64,000 nucleotides of DNA from Caballeronia choica (GTDB lineage Bacteria > Pseudomonadota > Gammaproteobacteria > Burkholderiales > Burkholderiaceae): the NCBI RefSeq assembly GCF_001544535.1, contig NZ_FCON02000018.1:36713-100712 (forward strand), given 5' to 3'. Made by a program: the position numbers and the translations under genes. This document shows, piece after piece, positions 8,211-16,821 of the stretch. Each line of letters starts with the position of its first letter. The stretch's first letter is position 1. The notes under the pieces are model-generated. The model saw nothing but the letters and a program-made list of their open reading frames with translations. It did not search any database and was not told the origin of the DNA.

Positions 8211-8314
8211 GTGATCGACTCCCTAATTTTTAAGGCTGCGGAATTTTACATCGACGATTAGCAAATTTTAGTCGTGAGATAAAAAATACGATTGACTTAG
8301 GCCATTTGGGCTAG

Positions 8315-8330
8315 GTTTATGCGCATAAAG
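8315..8330. other. parS site upstream of parA
   Basis: GTTTATGCGCATAAAG contains the perfect 14-bp core TTTATGCGCATAAA; only the outermost base pair is unmatched. It lies 105 bp upstream of the parA start. Confidence 0.88.
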
Positions 8331-8486
8331 TAGTTGTGCGCCGGCAACAACCAAGCAGTCAGCAGGAAGCAGACGGTCGATTTGTCACTTTGCTGTGATC
8401 GTCCGGGCCGAGCACATTCGGTCCGAACTCGTTTGGAATGCGATAAGCGTCCAGAGCGCATGTTTGCGACGATCTCAATCGACGCG

Positions 8487-8502
8487 CTTTATGCGCATAA
8501 AG
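8487..8502. other. parS site upstream of parA
   Basis: CTTTATGCGCATAAAG, identical to the site between parA and parB. It is 277 bp upstream of parA and 157 bp from the previous parS. Confidence 0.9.
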
Positions 8503-8823
8503 TTTGATCTTTCGAGGCGCGCGCGTACGCCAGTCAAATGAAACTTGGCCTAATCGGCTCGCTCGCGGAATGGCGACATCAACGGCGGTAAAGCCGATTT
8601 CACGTCAACGATTTCACTGCGCGAGACCAAAGCCATTGAGATCGCGCCTGCAACAGCAAAGGTCTTCGACTGTCACGGCCAGTTCACCATCGATCATCGA
8701 ATTGCCGAAAACCATTCGTGTTGCGACCCCGCCCACGGTCTTTGCCGTTTCACCGTCGTCGACCAACCCTTGGGCCTGGGAATCGCACGACTAGCGCGTC
8801 TGAAAAGTCCGCTTCGCTGGTCA

Positions 8824-8841
8824 ATCCCGAAAAGGCTCACC
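8824..8841 (-). repeat. Outlying inverted iteron downstream of the partition locus
   Basis: On the minus strand this reads GGTGAGCCTTTTCGGGAT, matching the full consensus GGTGAGNNNNTTCGGGA. It lies 3.9 kb from the main iteron field and, like the copy at 2111-2128, points the other way. Confidence 0.65.
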
Positions 8842-9105
8842 TTGATTCCGAGCTTGCGATTTGCCAAGCCACCATCGAACGATCCGCCGCCACCTGTTTC
8901 ATTTGCTTACATTCGGACTCGTCCTAGGGTATTCCCGTATTTTGAGACGTAATATTCAGATCAACGCAGACGAGTACCCGCTTGCTCTTTCGGTGATTCA
9001 GACGATGGAAAAAGTACACGACTGCGCCGCGGCTTCTCCGAAGGATGTTGCAGGACGCCGCACCCCAGTGCTTATCACTTCGCTGTTCATTTTTTTGGAA
9101 TTACC

Positions 9106-9675
9106 ATGAAATCCTTCATTTCGACCCTGTCCAGCATCGCCGCACTCGGCGCAATCGCAGTTGCTTCGACGGGCGCACAAGCTGCCGACGGCACGATCAC
9201 TTTCACGGGTGCAGTGTCGGACACGACGTGCTCGATCAACACGGTCGCCTCCGGCGCTGCCGACAAGGCTGTGACCCTGCCGACGGTTTCGACCCGCACG
9301 CTCGGCGCGAATGGCGCCACCGCCGGTACCTCGGCGGCAACCGATCTGACGTTCGCCCTGACGGGTTGCAGCGCCGGTGCAACGAAGGCCGTCGCGCATT
9401 TCGAGAATGGCCCGACCATTGACCAAACCACCGGTAACCTCAAGAACCAGTCGGTGGATGCGGGTGCGGCCACCAATGTCCAGGTTCGTCTGTTGAACGC
9501 GTCGCTTCAGCCAATCAACGTCGTGACCAACGCGAACAACGATTTGGCCGGCAACGGCGCGGCAATCGTCACCAACGCAGCAAACCTGAAGTATTTCGCC
9601 CAGTACTTCGCGACGGGCGCAGCAACGGCTGGTCCGGTCAGCACGTCGGTTCAATACACGATGCAGTACCAGTAA
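9106..9675 (+). CDS. Type 1-like fimbrial major subunit
   Basis: A 189-aa secreted pilin of the chaperone-usher class. A signal peptide is clear (MKSFISTL..., cleavage after AQA near residue 25). The mature part has the pair of cysteines typical of the family (TTCSIN and TGCSAG), an N-terminal donor-strand region (GTITFTGAVSDTTC), and the C-terminal pattern QYTMQYQ with the penultimate-type tyrosine used in chaperone recognition. It is the first gene of the operon and is followed by a hairpin that could raise its expression over the chaperone and usher. Start at ATG 9106. Confidence 0.9.
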   Translation: MKSFISTLSSIAALGAIAVASTGAQAADGTITFTGAVSDTTCSINTVASGAADKAVTLPTVSTRTLGANGATAGTSAATDLTFALTGCSAGATKAVAHFENGPTIDQTTGNLKNQSVDAGAATNVQVRLLNASLQPINVVTNANNDLAGNGAAIVTNAANLKYFAQYFATGAATAGPVSTSVQYTMQYQ

Positions 9676-9683
9676 GCAGTACC

Positions 9684-9713
9684 AACAGGCGTCCGCGTGT
9701 GCAGACGCCTGTT
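9684..9713 (+). terminator. Intra-operon hairpin after the pilin gene
   Basis: AACAGGCGTC (9684-9693) pairs with GACGCCTGTT (9704-9713) around a 10-nt loop, followed by TCTT. This is a moderately strong hairpin with a poor T tract, suiting partial termination or mRNA 3'-end protection so that pilin exceeds chaperone and usher. Confidence 0.55.
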
Positions 9714-9752
9714 TCTTCGACCAAATTTAGAGACAGCTTTTCACGGAGATAC

Positions 9753-10499
9753 ATGATGAAGTCGCTTACCCGAATTGCATGCGCTTTGGGCCTTGCCGCT
9801 CTGCTGGCCGCAGGCAGCGCAGCCGCGAGCGTCACTGTGGGCGGAACGCGCGTGGTGTATCCCCTTGAGAATCGTGAAGTGACGGTCAAGCTTGATAACG
9901 ACCGGCCCGATCCATCGCTCGTTCAGGTGTGGATCGACAAAGGCAATGCCGACGCTAAGCCCGACGAATCGAGCGCGCCTTTCGTGTTGACGCCGCCGAT
10001 CTTTCGCATGGACGGCCACAAGTCGCAGACGCTGCGCATGATGTACACGGGCGACGCGCTGCCTCAGGATCGCGAGTCTGTTTTCTGGCTCAACGTGCTC
10101 GACGTGCCGCCCAAAGCGAAGGCGGCTCAGGACGTCAACACGCTGCAATTCGCATTTCGCACGCGCATCAAGGTATTCGCGCGTCCGAAGGGTCTGCCGG
10201 GAACGCCTGAGAAAGCGGCTGAAGAGTTGACATGGAAGATCGTTCCGTCCGCTGACAAGAATGGGTATGCCGTAAGCGCGACGAACCCTTCGGCCTACCA
10301 CGTCTCGTTCAGTGAGATCGACGTAGTGAGCGGCAATCAGACCTATAAGAACGAGATTGGCGGCATGGTCGAGCCGAAAGGCACGACGGTGTTCCCGATC
10401 AAGAACCTCAATGCGATTCCCTCGGGCGCTCGCGTGAAATACATCGCCATCAGCGATTTCGGCGGCGCCATGCCGAACGAAGCACCGCTCGGCGAATAG
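9753..10499 (+). CDS. Periplasmic pilus assembly chaperone (FimC/PapD type)
   Basis: A 248-aa chaperone that folds pilus subunits by donating its G1 strand. It has a signal peptide (MMKSLTRIACALGLAALLAAGSAAAS), then the first immunoglobulin-like domain (VTVGGTRVVYPLENREVTVKLDNDRPDPSLVQVWI, with TPPIFRMDGHKSQTLRMMYTG and ESVFWLNVLDVPPK) and a second domain from about residue 140 (FAFRTRIKVFARPKGL). Arg and Lys in the expected cleft positions are present (R in GGTRVVYP, K in RTRIKVF). ATG 9753 is chosen because ACGGAGA lies 4 bp upstream; ATG 9756 is equally possible. It sits between pilin and usher. Confidence 0.9.
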   Translation: MMKSLTRIACALGLAALLAAGSAAASVTVGGTRVVYPLENREVTVKLDNDRPDPSLVQVWIDKGNADAKPDESSAPFVLTPPIFRMDGHKSQTLRMMYTGDALPQDRESVFWLNVLDVPPKAKAAQDVNTLQFAFRTRIKVFARPKGLPGTPEKAAEELTWKIVPSADKNGYAVSATNPSAYHVSFSEIDVVSGNQTYKNEIGGMVEPKGTTVFPIKNLNAIPSGARVKYIAISDFGGAMPNEAPLGE

Positions 10500-10663
10500 C
10501 CCGACACCGTCGTCGCCTCGCTGGCGGCGACGCAGTACGCGCCCGACCCGCGTCGCGGCGCACATCGATTTTCCCTTGCGCGCTCCAGTCTCGGACTGCC
10601 TCCCAGGCAGCCCGCCGGGAAAACTCGCGCCTGAATCACGATCGAATTACCCAGGTTTGAATC

Positions 10664-13327
10664 ATGAAGATCCCCGCACCCCGTGTTCCGAGTCAAAACG
10701 AGTTCGCGCTGCGCCTGAAGCCCATCGCTGCGATTGCGTTGGCGATGATGGCATGCGCCGCCGTTCCGCAAGCCATGGCCGAAGGATCCGCGAAGGATAC
10801 GACGAAGTCGGGCACGCTGGATCAGGTTCAGTTCGACGATACCTTCCTGCGCGCGCAAAACGGCGAAGCGATCGACGTGAACCGTTTCACGCGCGGGAAT
10901 GCGGTGTCGCCGGGTAAGTATGTCGTCGAGATCGTCGTCAACGGCTCGCGCATCGCGCGTGAGGACGTTCGCTTCGTGGCGAACAAGGGCGAGATTGCCG
11001 CGCGTCCGTGCCTGAGTCGCGCGTTGCTGCAGCGCGCGGGAGTCGATTTCGGAAAGGCCGATGCGGCGGCCGGACGGGGAAACGCAGTGCCGGCGGCTGA
11101 TGCCGAACTGTGCGGCGACATCGGCAGCATTGTTCCAGGCGCGACTGTCGATTTCGACTTCGAGGAACAACGTCTCGAAGTGAGCGTGCCGCAAGCGTAC
11201 ATGCGTAACTCGGCGCGCGGCTACGTGTCGCCGGATCAGTGGGACCAGGGCGTCAACGCCGGCTTTCTCAGCTACAACGCGAACACGTTTCGCACCGGCG
11301 GTTCGGGACTCGACTCGACGCAAAGCTATCTTGGCCTGAACGCGGGCGTGAATATCGGCGCGTGGCATTTGCGGCATCAGTCGTCGGTCACGGCCGCGAC
11401 CGGACAGTCGACGCAATTCGACAACATCGCCACCTACGTGCAGCGCGATGTCGAAAAGCTGCGCGCGCAGGTGACGCTCGGCGATTCCTACACGACGGGC
11501 GAAGTCTTCGACAGCGTCTCCTTCCGTGGTGCCCAGATCGCAACCGACGACCGCATGCTGCCCGAATCGCTGCGCGGCTACGCGCCGGTCGTGCGCGGCA
11601 CCGCCGAGTCGAACGCCCGCGTGACGGTGCGCCAGAACGGGCAGGTTCTGCTCGAAACCAACGTATCGCCCGGTCCGTTCGAAATCAACGACCTCTATTC
11701 GACCGGTTACGGCGGCGATCTGGTCGTCACCGTGACGGAAGCCGACGGCCGGACGAAGACCTTCACGGTGCCGTTTGCATCGGTTGCGCAATTGCTGCGC
11801 CCCGGCGTCACGCGATTCAGCGCGACCGCGGGCCAGCTTCGCAACGATTCGCTCAACGACAAACCGGTTTTCGGCCAGTTCACCATGCAGCGCGGCCTGA
11901 CCAACGCGATCACCGCATACGGCGGCGCGATCGCGGCGACCGGCTACGGCGCGGTGAATCTCGGCGCGGCGCTGAACACGAAGGTCGGCGCGTTCTCCTT
12001 CGACGTGACCGGGTCGCAGACTAACGTGCCGGATCAGGATTCGATGCACGGCGCGAGCCTCCGGCTCGGCTACAGCAAGTTCTTTACGCCGACCGACACG
12101 AACGTCGCAGTGGCCGCGTATCGCTTTTCGACTTCGGGCTTCCTGAACCTGAACGACGCGGCATCGGTGCGCGACATCGCGAGCCGCGGCGGCGACATCA
12201 ATGCGATCTATCGCCAGCGCAACCGTGTGCAGGTGACAGTCAACCAGCGTCTCGGCGAAAGCGGCTCGGTGTTCCTGAACGGTTCGTCGCAGAACTACTG
12301 GAATCGCAATGGCACCGACACGCTGTATCAGGCGGGCTACACGAACGGCTTCAAGTACGGCACGTACAGCGTGACGGCCGGCCGCTCGCGCACGATGGAT
12401 GGACGTTTGTCGAACGAATTCATGCTTAGCACGACGTTGCCGCTTGGCCGCGCCGCGCACGCGCCGACGCTGACGACCAACGTCACGCACAACTCCGGCA
12501 GCGGTACGAATACGCAGGCGAACGTCAGCGGCTCGCTCGGCGAATTCAATCAGTTTTCCTATAACGGTTACGGCAACTACAACACGGGCGGCTCGCACAA
12601 CTCGGGCACCACCGGTGTGAGCGGCACATACCGTGCGCCGTATGCAACGGTCAATGCGTCGGCGAGCGGCGGAAGCGGCATGTATCAAGCCTCGGCAGGC
12701 GTGCAAGGCTCGATCGTCGCGCATCCGGGAGGCGTGACATTCTCGCAGACCGTCGGCGACACCTTTGGCATCGTGCAGGCGCCGGCGGCGAAAGGTGCGA
12801 ACGTATCGAGTTCGCCGGGCACGAAGGTCGACTCGCATGGCTATGCGGTGATTCCGTATCTGTCGCCGTACAGCATGAATGTGGTGGACATCGACCCGAA
12901 GGGCACGTCGACGGATGTCGAATTCAAGTCGACGTCCGCGCAGGTCGCGCCGCGTGCGGGGTCGGTCGTGTTGCTGAAGTACGAGACGGTGACCGGACGC
13001 GCTGCGCTGATCCGCGCGCCGAAGCTGGGCGGCGGTGCGTTGCCGTTCGGCGCGAGCGTGGAAGATGCAGCGGGCAAATCGGTCGGCGTGGTCGGGCAGG
13101 ACAGCCGGATCTTTGCGCGCGGGCTTGAAGACCGCGGTGCGTTGAGCGTGAAGTGGGGCGACGGCCCGCTCGAAATGTGCCGGATCAGCTACACGCTGCC
13201 GCAGCCGACTGACAAGACGACGGGCTATTTGTCGGTGGAGTCGCAGTGTGTGATCGGGGCGCAGCTTGAGGCCGCAACGGGGCTCAAGGCGCGTGTTGAA
13301 GGCCAGGCAACCGCCGAAGTTAATTGA
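10664..13327 (+). CDS. Fimbrial outer-membrane usher (FimD/PapC type)
   Basis: An 887-aa outer-membrane usher that receives chaperone-subunit complexes and extrudes the pilus. After an extended signal peptide (cleavage near QAMA, residue 39) comes the N-terminal binding domain (VQFDDTFLRAQNGEAIDVNRFTRG..PGKYVVEIVVNG), then a 24-strand barrel with plug region, and a C-terminal domain ending CRISYTLPQPTDKTTGYLSVESQC. Family motifs RGYAPVVRGTAESNARVTVRQNG and PGPFEINDLY are present. Length fits the family. A 164-bp gap separates it from the chaperone gene. The operon lacks an intact tip adhesin: a subunit remnant overlaps its 3' end. Confidence 0.92.
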   Translation: MKIPAPRVPSQNEFALRLKPIAAIALAMMACAAVPQAMAEGSAKDTTKSGTLDQVQFDDTFLRAQNGEAIDVNRFTRGNAVSPGKYVVEIVVNGSRIAREDVRFVANKGEIAARPCLSRALLQRAGVDFGKADAAAGRGNAVPAADAELCGDIGSIVPGATVDFDFEEQRLEVSVPQAYMRNSARGYVSPDQWDQGVNAGFLSYNANTFRTGGSGLDSTQSYLGLNAGVNIGAWHLRHQSSVTAATGQSTQFDNIATYVQRDVEKLRAQVTLGDSYTTGEVFDSVSFRGAQIATDDRMLPESLRGYAPVVRGTAESNARVTVRQNGQVLLETNVSPGPFEINDLYSTGYGGDLVVTVTEADGRTKTFTVPFASVAQLLRPGVTRFSATAGQLRNDSLNDKPVFGQFTMQRGLTNAITAYGGAIAATGYGAVNLGAALNTKVGAFSFDVTGSQTNVPDQDSMHGASLRLGYSKFFTPTDTNVAVAAYRFSTSGFLNLNDAASVRDIASRGGDINAIYRQRNRVQVTVNQRLGESGSVFLNGSSQNYWNRNGTDTLYQAGYTNGFKYGTYSVTAGRSRTMDGRLSNEFMLSTTLPLGRAAHAPTLTTNVTHNSGSGTNTQANVSGSLGEFNQFSYNGYGNYNTGGSHNSGTTGVSGTYRAPYATVNASASGGSGMYQASAGVQGSIVAHPGGVTFSQTVGDTFGIVQAPAAKGANVSSSPGTKVDSHGYAVIPYLSPYSMNVVDIDPKGTSTDVEFKSTSAQVAPRAGSVVLLKYETVTGRAALIRAPKLGGGALPFGASVEDAAGKSVGVVGQDSRIFARGLEDRGALSVKWGDGPLEMCRISYTLPQPTDKTTGYLSVESQCVIGAQLEAATGLKARVEGQATAEVN

Positions 13328-13425
13328 CGACTGTTCCGTTTTTCGCGCAGTACTATCGGCTTGCTACCGGCGCCGTGACCGGTACGGTGCGCGCCGCAGC
13401 CGTCTACACGATGAGCTACCAGTAA
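13324..13425 (+). pseudogene. C-terminal remnant of a second fimbrial subunit
   Basis: In a different frame from the usher, the bases up to the stop at 13423-13425 encode VPFFAQYYRLATG, AVTGTVRAAAVY and TMSYQ in succession. This parallels the end of the pilin at 9106 (FAQYFATGAATAGPV..SVQYTMQYQ) and the family's C-terminal beta-zipper. There is no start codon, signal peptide or cysteine region; an in-frame stop at 13321 closes the frame upstream. The simplest reading is a deletion that removed most of a downstream subunit or adhesin gene. Confidence 0.75.
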
Positions 13426-13733
13426 CGATCTCCGCGCTCCTTTTCGTAGAGGAGCCAGCGCCAAGTCTCCGCGAAACCAGCACTTCCAGCGCCGCAACGG
13501 CGCTCACGCTCGAAACACCCGTCCCATACGATGCCGATCGATCCAGGCCACGCGGCTTCGATCGATCCCGTCGATTCTCGAGGCGCAGCACTCGCCGCCT
13601 CATCGAAAGATCCCGGCACGCCGCATCGTGCGTTTCGCCTATCCCATCCAGCCGATGGAGCCTCCGCGCGTAATCGCCTATCCTAAGCGAACCTGTCACC
13701 CAGTCCGCGTCTGATCCGACGCCCGGAGCGACC
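13426..13733. other. Intergenic, no gene seen
   Basis: This 308-bp high-GC stretch between the pilin remnant and the acyltransferase gene shows no convincing coding sequence. It may be further decayed remains of the deleted pilus gene plus the promoter of the next gene; neither can be shown by eye. Confidence 0.4.
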
Positions 13734-16157
13734 ATGACCGTTCGCAATCTCGATGTTCTGTTTCGCCCGCAGTCGATCGCCGTGGTCGGCGCGTCGCTGC
13801 GTCCTCGCAGCATCGGCGCGATGGTGTGGTCGCAATTGTCGCAAAGCGGTTTCGCCGGGCCGCTCTGGCCGGTGAATCCGAAGCACGAGCGGCTGGGCGA
13901 GCACCCCGCCTTCTACGATGTGCGCGACCTGCCCGAGGCGCCGAGCGTCGCGGTGCTATGCACCCCGCCGCCGACGTGGCCGAAAATCGTCGAGCGGCTG
14001 GGCGAAGGCGGTACGAAGGCGGTGGTGATCGTCGGCGCGGCTGGCGCGCGGCAGGCCGAGGCGCCAGCGAGCCGGAGTCGCCACGATCGCGACGACTGGG
14101 TCGCCCGCACGCTTGCCGCCGCGCGTCCGTTCCTGTTGCGCGTGGTCGGTCCAGGGAGCGTCGGTGTGCTGACGCCGTCCATCGGCGCGTGTCTCGGCGC
14201 GCCCGCGTGCAGCGTCAAGGCGGGCGGCGTCGCTTGGGTGTCGGCCTCGAACGCGCTGACGAATGGCGTGCTCGGCTGGGCGGGCGCACGCGGCCTGGGT
14301 TTCTCGCGGGTGGTCGCGCTCGGCGACGAAGCCGACGTCGACGCCGGCGACATCCTCGATTTCCTCGCGAGCGATCCCACCACGCGCGCTATCCTGCTCG
14401 CGATCGAATCGGTCCGGGCGGCGCGCAAGTTCATGTCGGCGGCGCGGGCGGCGGCGCGCAACAAGCCGGTCCTCGTCCTGCGCACCGGCCAGGACGACCC
14501 GTTCGATGCGCTCTACGGCGCCGCCTTCCGGCGCGCGGGCCTCGTGCGGGTAGATTCGCTCGACGACCTTCTCGACGAAATCGAGACGCTCGGCGTCGGC
14601 CGGGTCGCCGCGGGCGATCACGCGACTGTCATCACGAGCGATCCCGGCGTGGCGGCGCTCGCCGTCGACGCGTTCACCGCAGCCGGCGCGAGTCTCGCGC
14701 AGTGGCCGGTCCCCGCGCGTGACGCGGTCAGCGCAGCCTTGCCACGCGCGCAGGCGGGCAATCCGCTGCTGCTCGGCAACGACGCAGTGCCTGCCGAATT
14801 CGGCGTCGCGCTCGAAGCGCTCGCCGCGCATCGTGAAACCGGCACCGCGTTTGTCGTCCACGCGCCGACCCACAGCGCGCCCGTCGCCGAGGTGGCCCGC
14901 ACGCTGATCGCGGCGCGGCGGCACGCGTACCGGGGGCTGCTCGCGTGCTTCTTCGGCTGCGTCGATGCAGCGACGCGCGACGAACTCCATGCGAACGGCA
15001 TCCCGGTCCACACCACCCCGCACCGGCTCGCACGCGGCTTCGCGCGTCTCGTCGACTATCGCCTCGGCCGCGAACTGCTGATGCAGACGCCGGAAGGGCT
15101 TCCCGCCATCATCCCCGACGAAATCGAAGCCGCCCAAAGCGAAGCGCGCGAAGCGCTCAAGAGCGGGATCGCGGAACTGGAAGGCGAGCGCGCGGCGCGC
15201 TTGCTTGCGCGCTACAGCATCGTCGTGAAGCCGGGGCCGGCGGGCGCGCGAAGCCATGAGGCAGTCGAGGTCGAAGTGCGGATGCTGAACCATCGCGTGT
15301 TCGGACCCGCGTTCGAATTTCGCGCGGAAGGTGCGCTCGGATTGCCCGACGCGCTGCATGAATTTGCGCTGCCGCCGCTCAATCCGGTGCTCTCGCGCGA
15401 CCTCGTGATGCGCTCGCCGCGCGCGCGGGAATTGCCCACCGAGACGTTGCTGGCCGCACTCACCGCGCTTTCACAACTGGTCTGCGACGTCGAGCAGATC
15501 GTCGCGCTGCGGCTCACGATGCGCGTGACGCGCGACTCGGTGGCCGTGCACGAGCCGCACCTGACGCTCGGCGCGCATCGCAAGCCGCTCGCGATCGTGC
15601 CGTATCCGCGCTACCTCGAAGAGACGTTCGACTGGCGCGGCATGCGCCTGACGGTGCGGCCGATCCGCCCGGAGGACGAGGCCGCGCACAAGGCGTTCGT
15701 CGCGGCGAACACCGCTGAGGATTTGCGATTGCGGTTTTTCGGTGCCGTGCGCAGCTTCGACCACTCGCAGCTCGCGCGCATGACGCAGATCGACTACGAC
15801 CGCGAGATGGCGCTGATCGTGTGCAGGGCGGACCCGAGCGGCGCGACGGAGACGCTTGGCGTGGTCCGCGCGATCGCCGATCCGGATAACGAGACGGCTG
15901 AATTCGCGGTCGCGGCGCGCTCGGACATGAAGGGCCAAGGGCTCGGGTCGCTGTTGCTGTCGCGGATCATCGACTACTCGCGCAATCGCGGCACGCGCTG
16001 GATGATCGGCGAGGCGCTGCGGGAAAACACGCCGATGATCGAACTGGCGCGCCGCGCCGGATTTCAAGTAGCGACGACGGAAGATCCGGGTGTCGTCGGA
16101 TTCCGCATGCGGCTTTGCGACGCGAAGCCGGACGTGGTCCGCGACACGGCGCCGTAG
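13734..16157 (+). CDS. Pat/PatZ-type CoA-ligase-like protein acyltransferase with GNAT domain
   Basis: An 807-aa multidomain protein of the kind that acetylates lysines of metabolic enzymes such as acetyl-CoA synthetase. Domains in order: CoA-binding Rossmann domain (about 5-130, FRPQSIAVVGAS and PLWPVNPKH), succinyl-CoA-ligase-like domains (about 155-445, GPGSVGVLTP, SASNALTNGVLGW, LGDEADVDAGDILDFLASD), a reduced ATP-grasp-like part (about 460-610), and a C-terminal GNAT domain (about 630-800) with acetyl-CoA loop SDMKGQGLGSLLL and motif LARRAGF. It is somewhat shorter than PatZ of enterobacteria, mostly in the ATP-grasp part, so regulation by nucleotide may be lost. It stands alone. Substrates cannot be inferred here. 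Confidence 0.85.
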   Translation: MTVRNLDVLFRPQSIAVVGASLRPRSIGAMVWSQLSQSGFAGPLWPVNPKHERLGEHPAFYDVRDLPEAPSVAVLCTPPPTWPKIVERLGEGGTKAVVIVGAAGARQAEAPASRSRHDRDDWVARTLAAARPFLLRVVGPGSVGVLTPSIGACLGAPACSVKAGGVAWVSASNALTNGVLGWAGARGLGFSRVVALGDEADVDAGDILDFLASDPTTRAILLAIESVRAARKFMSAARAAARNKPVLVLRTGQDDPFDALYGAAFRRAGLVRVDSLDDLLDEIETLGVGRVAAGDHATVITSDPGVAALAVDAFTAAGASLAQWPVPARDAVSAALPRAQAGNPLLLGNDAVPAEFGVALEALAAHRETGTAFVVHAPTHSAPVAEVARTLIAARRHAYRGLLACFFGCVDAATRDELHANGIPVHTTPHRLARGFARLVDYRLGRELLMQTPEGLPAIIPDEIEAAQSEAREALKSGIAELEGERAARLLARYSIVVKPGPAGARSHEAVEVEVRMLNHRVFGPAFEFRAEGALGLPDALHEFALPPLNPVLSRDLVMRSPRARELPTETLLAALTALSQLVCDVEQIVALRLTMRVTRDSVAVHEPHLTLGAHRKPLAIVPYPRYLEETFDWRGMRLTVRPIRPEDEAAHKAFVAANTAEDLRLRFFGAVRSFDHSQLARMTQIDYDREMALIVCRADPSGATETLGVVRAIADPDNETAEFAVAARSDMKGQGLGSLLLSRIIDYSRNRGTRWMIGEALRENTPMIELARRAGFQVATTEDPGVVGFRMRLCDAKPDVVRDTAP

Positions 16158-16173
16158 AGATTCGCTGCGCGCC

Positions 16174-16719
16174 TCAAGCCGCCAGCTTCGTCAGCGCCTC
16201 GTCCACCTGCGCACGCGACACCGCCAACTCATCGAGCCACGCCTGCGCATACGCGCTGCCCGTCTCGCGTTCCAGCCGCGCGATCGTCGCGGCGCAGCGC
16301 GTCGAATCCTTCGGCGTCGCGATGAAGCCCTTCACCGACGCCCCCGACGTGAACGCCTCGAACAGCGGCACGCGGATGTCGTCGGGCAGGGCGCGCGTCG
16401 TCCATTGATACGGCTTGCCGTTGTGCGTCAATTGCGGCGGCAGCGCGCGTTCCTTCTTCGCGGCCGGAATCAGGCCATAGGTGCGCGCCGCATCGCCGAT
16501 CTGCTCGGGCGAGAAAAGTTCGTCCGGGCCGATGTCGAATTGCTGGATGAAGGTTTCGATCGACTGCATCGCGGCGGCGCGATCATCGCGCTTTTTCTGC
16601 GCGCGGGCGACGATGTCGCGCAGTTCGTCCGCTTCCTCGGCCGTGATCGTGAAGCTCGACTGCTTTTGCTGAAGTTCGGAAAAACGCTGGAATTCGGGAT
16701 CGGAAAGGAGTTTCGCCAT
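16174..16719 (-). CDS. Unrecognised 181-aa protein
   Basis: I do not recognise this protein. It is soluble and charged, without signal peptide or membrane segment. Residues 1-60 are predicted helical (SELQQKQSSFTITAEEADELRDIVARAQKKRDDRA in outline), followed by FDIGPDELFSPEQIGDAARTYGLIPAAKKERALPPQ and a segment HNGKPYQWTTRALPDDIR. A basic linker between an N-terminal helix and a short aromatic segment is loosely reminiscent of H-NS-type proteins, but the similarity is too weak for a call. It converges on the acyltransferase gene, 16 bp apart, and lies downstream of the IclR gene in the same direction with a 102-bp gap. Confidence 0.65.
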   Translation of the reverse strand: MAKLLSDPEFQRFSELQQKQSSFTITAEEADELRDIVARAQKKRDDRAAAMQSIETFIQQFDIGPDELFSPEQIGDAARTYGLIPAAKKERALPPQLTHNGKPYQWTTRALPDDIRVPLFEAFTSGASVKGFIATPKDSTRCAATIARLERETGSAYAQAWLDELAVSRAQVDEALTKLAA

Positions 16720-16821
16720 GGAGATTGCTTTTGTCGCAGAGAGGTCGCAGAGCGCGGCCGGCAGCCGAAACAGCCGCCCGCTTTTTTAAGAGGGCCGCCA
16801 TTCTAACGCGTCGCCGCGCCG

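Larger units (their letters stand above)
8211..9105. other. Intergenic region: parA promoter side, two parS sites, one iteron
   Basis: An 895-bp stretch without a convincing gene; the short open frames in it have no recognisable composition. It holds parS sites at 8315-8330 and 8487-8502 and a lone inverted iteron at 8824-8841. The first 120 bp are AT-rich and should contain the parA promoter. The last 100 bp before 9106 lead into the pilus operon. Nothing else stands out. Confidence 0.6.

Noticed and set aside
8504-8952. Three overlapping small frames downstream of the parS pair
   Set aside because: Amino-acid composition is that of random high-GC sequence and there is no ribosome site; they cover a parS and an iteron.
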